64,000 nt of DNA, taken from Cohaesibacter haloalkalitolerans. Lineage in GTDB: Bacteria > Pseudomonadota > Alphaproteobacteria > Rhizobiales > Cohaesibacteraceae. The notes under the pieces are model-generated. The model did not search any database, was not told the origin of the DNA, and saw nothing but the letters and a program-made list of their open reading frames with translations. Positions within the stretch are counted from its first letter, which is position 1. Each line of letters begins with the position of its first letter. Position numbers and translations under genes: made by a program. Below are positions 63,885 to 64,000 of the stretch, piece by piece. Where the stretch lies: contig NZ_QNUM01000001.1 in NCBI RefSeq assembly GCF_003574655.1, forward strand, positions 835,837 through 899,836, written 5' to 3'.

Positions 63885-64000
63885 TCCGTTCATCGACAGC
63901 GGCGGCGCTGCTGGCGGCGGGGCGGTTCGCCTCAAAATTTGGAATTTGGCGAGTGATTAGGTGCTTGCTTTGAGTTCTGAGAAAAGGCTTTTGGTCTTTT

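Larger units (their letters stand above)
63600..64000. other. Right-edge intergenic region with a strong promoter
   Basis: This 401-bp stretch to the window edge holds the hairpin after the chemoreceptor (63620-63658), AT-rich sequence, and a consensus-like promoter at 63856-63884. A GC-rich stretch with GGCGGCGCTGCTGGCGG follows. No gene starts inside it. Confidence 0.5.

Overview
The window is a chromosomal segment of an alphaproteobacterium, most likely from the Rhizobiales (Hyphomicrobiales) and probably marine. This rests on gene content and order: aroK-aroB-CorC, accA and xerD, cobS-cobT, rpmB followed by a SUV3-like helicase, an S4 protein, FdxA, CarD and an M48 protease. Alphaproteobacterial operators of the GTTC-N7-GTTC type support it. 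No CRISPR array, insertion sequence or prophage was seen.

Region 1 (1-41 kb) is mostly housekeeping. It holds, in order: an M20 amidohydrolase fragment, a D,D-carboxypeptidase, a TusA-like protein, a FemAB/CelD-type acetyltransferase, a CAP lipoprotein, a large MscS channel, PPK2 and a Zur-type ZnuA. Next come a soluble chemoreceptor, an L,D-transpeptidase, accA, xerD, aroK, aroB, a CorC protein, bolA, a J-domain protein and cobST. Then follow an esterase-like protein, a YhhQ transporter, rpmB, a DUF3108 protein, the helicase cluster, fdxA, carD, an M48 lipoprotein, an SNase-like protein and tRNA-Arg(CCU). It ends with a membrane permease and a BtsR-BtsS-CstA operon, a likely pyruvate-sensing and uptake unit. 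Many intergenic gaps hold clear hairpin terminators.

Region 2 (42.9-59.0 kb) is the main accessory unit: a complete sulfoquinovose (SQ) catabolic locus of the sulfo-EMP type. It encodes a sulfoquinovosidase with every SQ-binding residue of E. coli YihQ, a mutarotase, a COG2407 (fucose-isomerase family) isomerase and a YihV-like sulfofructose kinase. A class II aldolase, a YihU-like sulfolactaldehyde reductase, a TauE/SafE exporter, a TRAP transporter and a CsqR/YihW-like DeoR regulator complete it. Kinase, reductase, glycosidase and regulator look like the E. coli yih proteins, but the E. coli isomerase (YihS) and class I aldolase (YihT) are replaced by unrelated families. A repeated ACGATCAAA/ACGCTCAAA motif lies in three promoter regions of the locus and is a good candidate for the CsqR operator. 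An MFS transporter, a bile-acid-symporter-family protein and a LysR regulator sit inside the locus without a clear assigned role.

Region 3 (59.2-64 kb) holds a polytopic membrane protein with no conventional start codon and a NIT-HAMP-MCP-PilZ chemoreceptor. At the right edge lies a strong sigma-70-type promoter that may belong to an rRNA operon.

Two non-coding stretches stand out. At 27273-27586 there are four perfect GTTC-N7-GTTC (LexA-type) boxes in an 889-bp gap with no convincing gene. At 32708-32808 there is a perfect FNR/FixK box correctly placed over a -10 element, followed within about 50 bp by a hairpin and T-run that also carries a ribosome binding site for a 32-codon frame.
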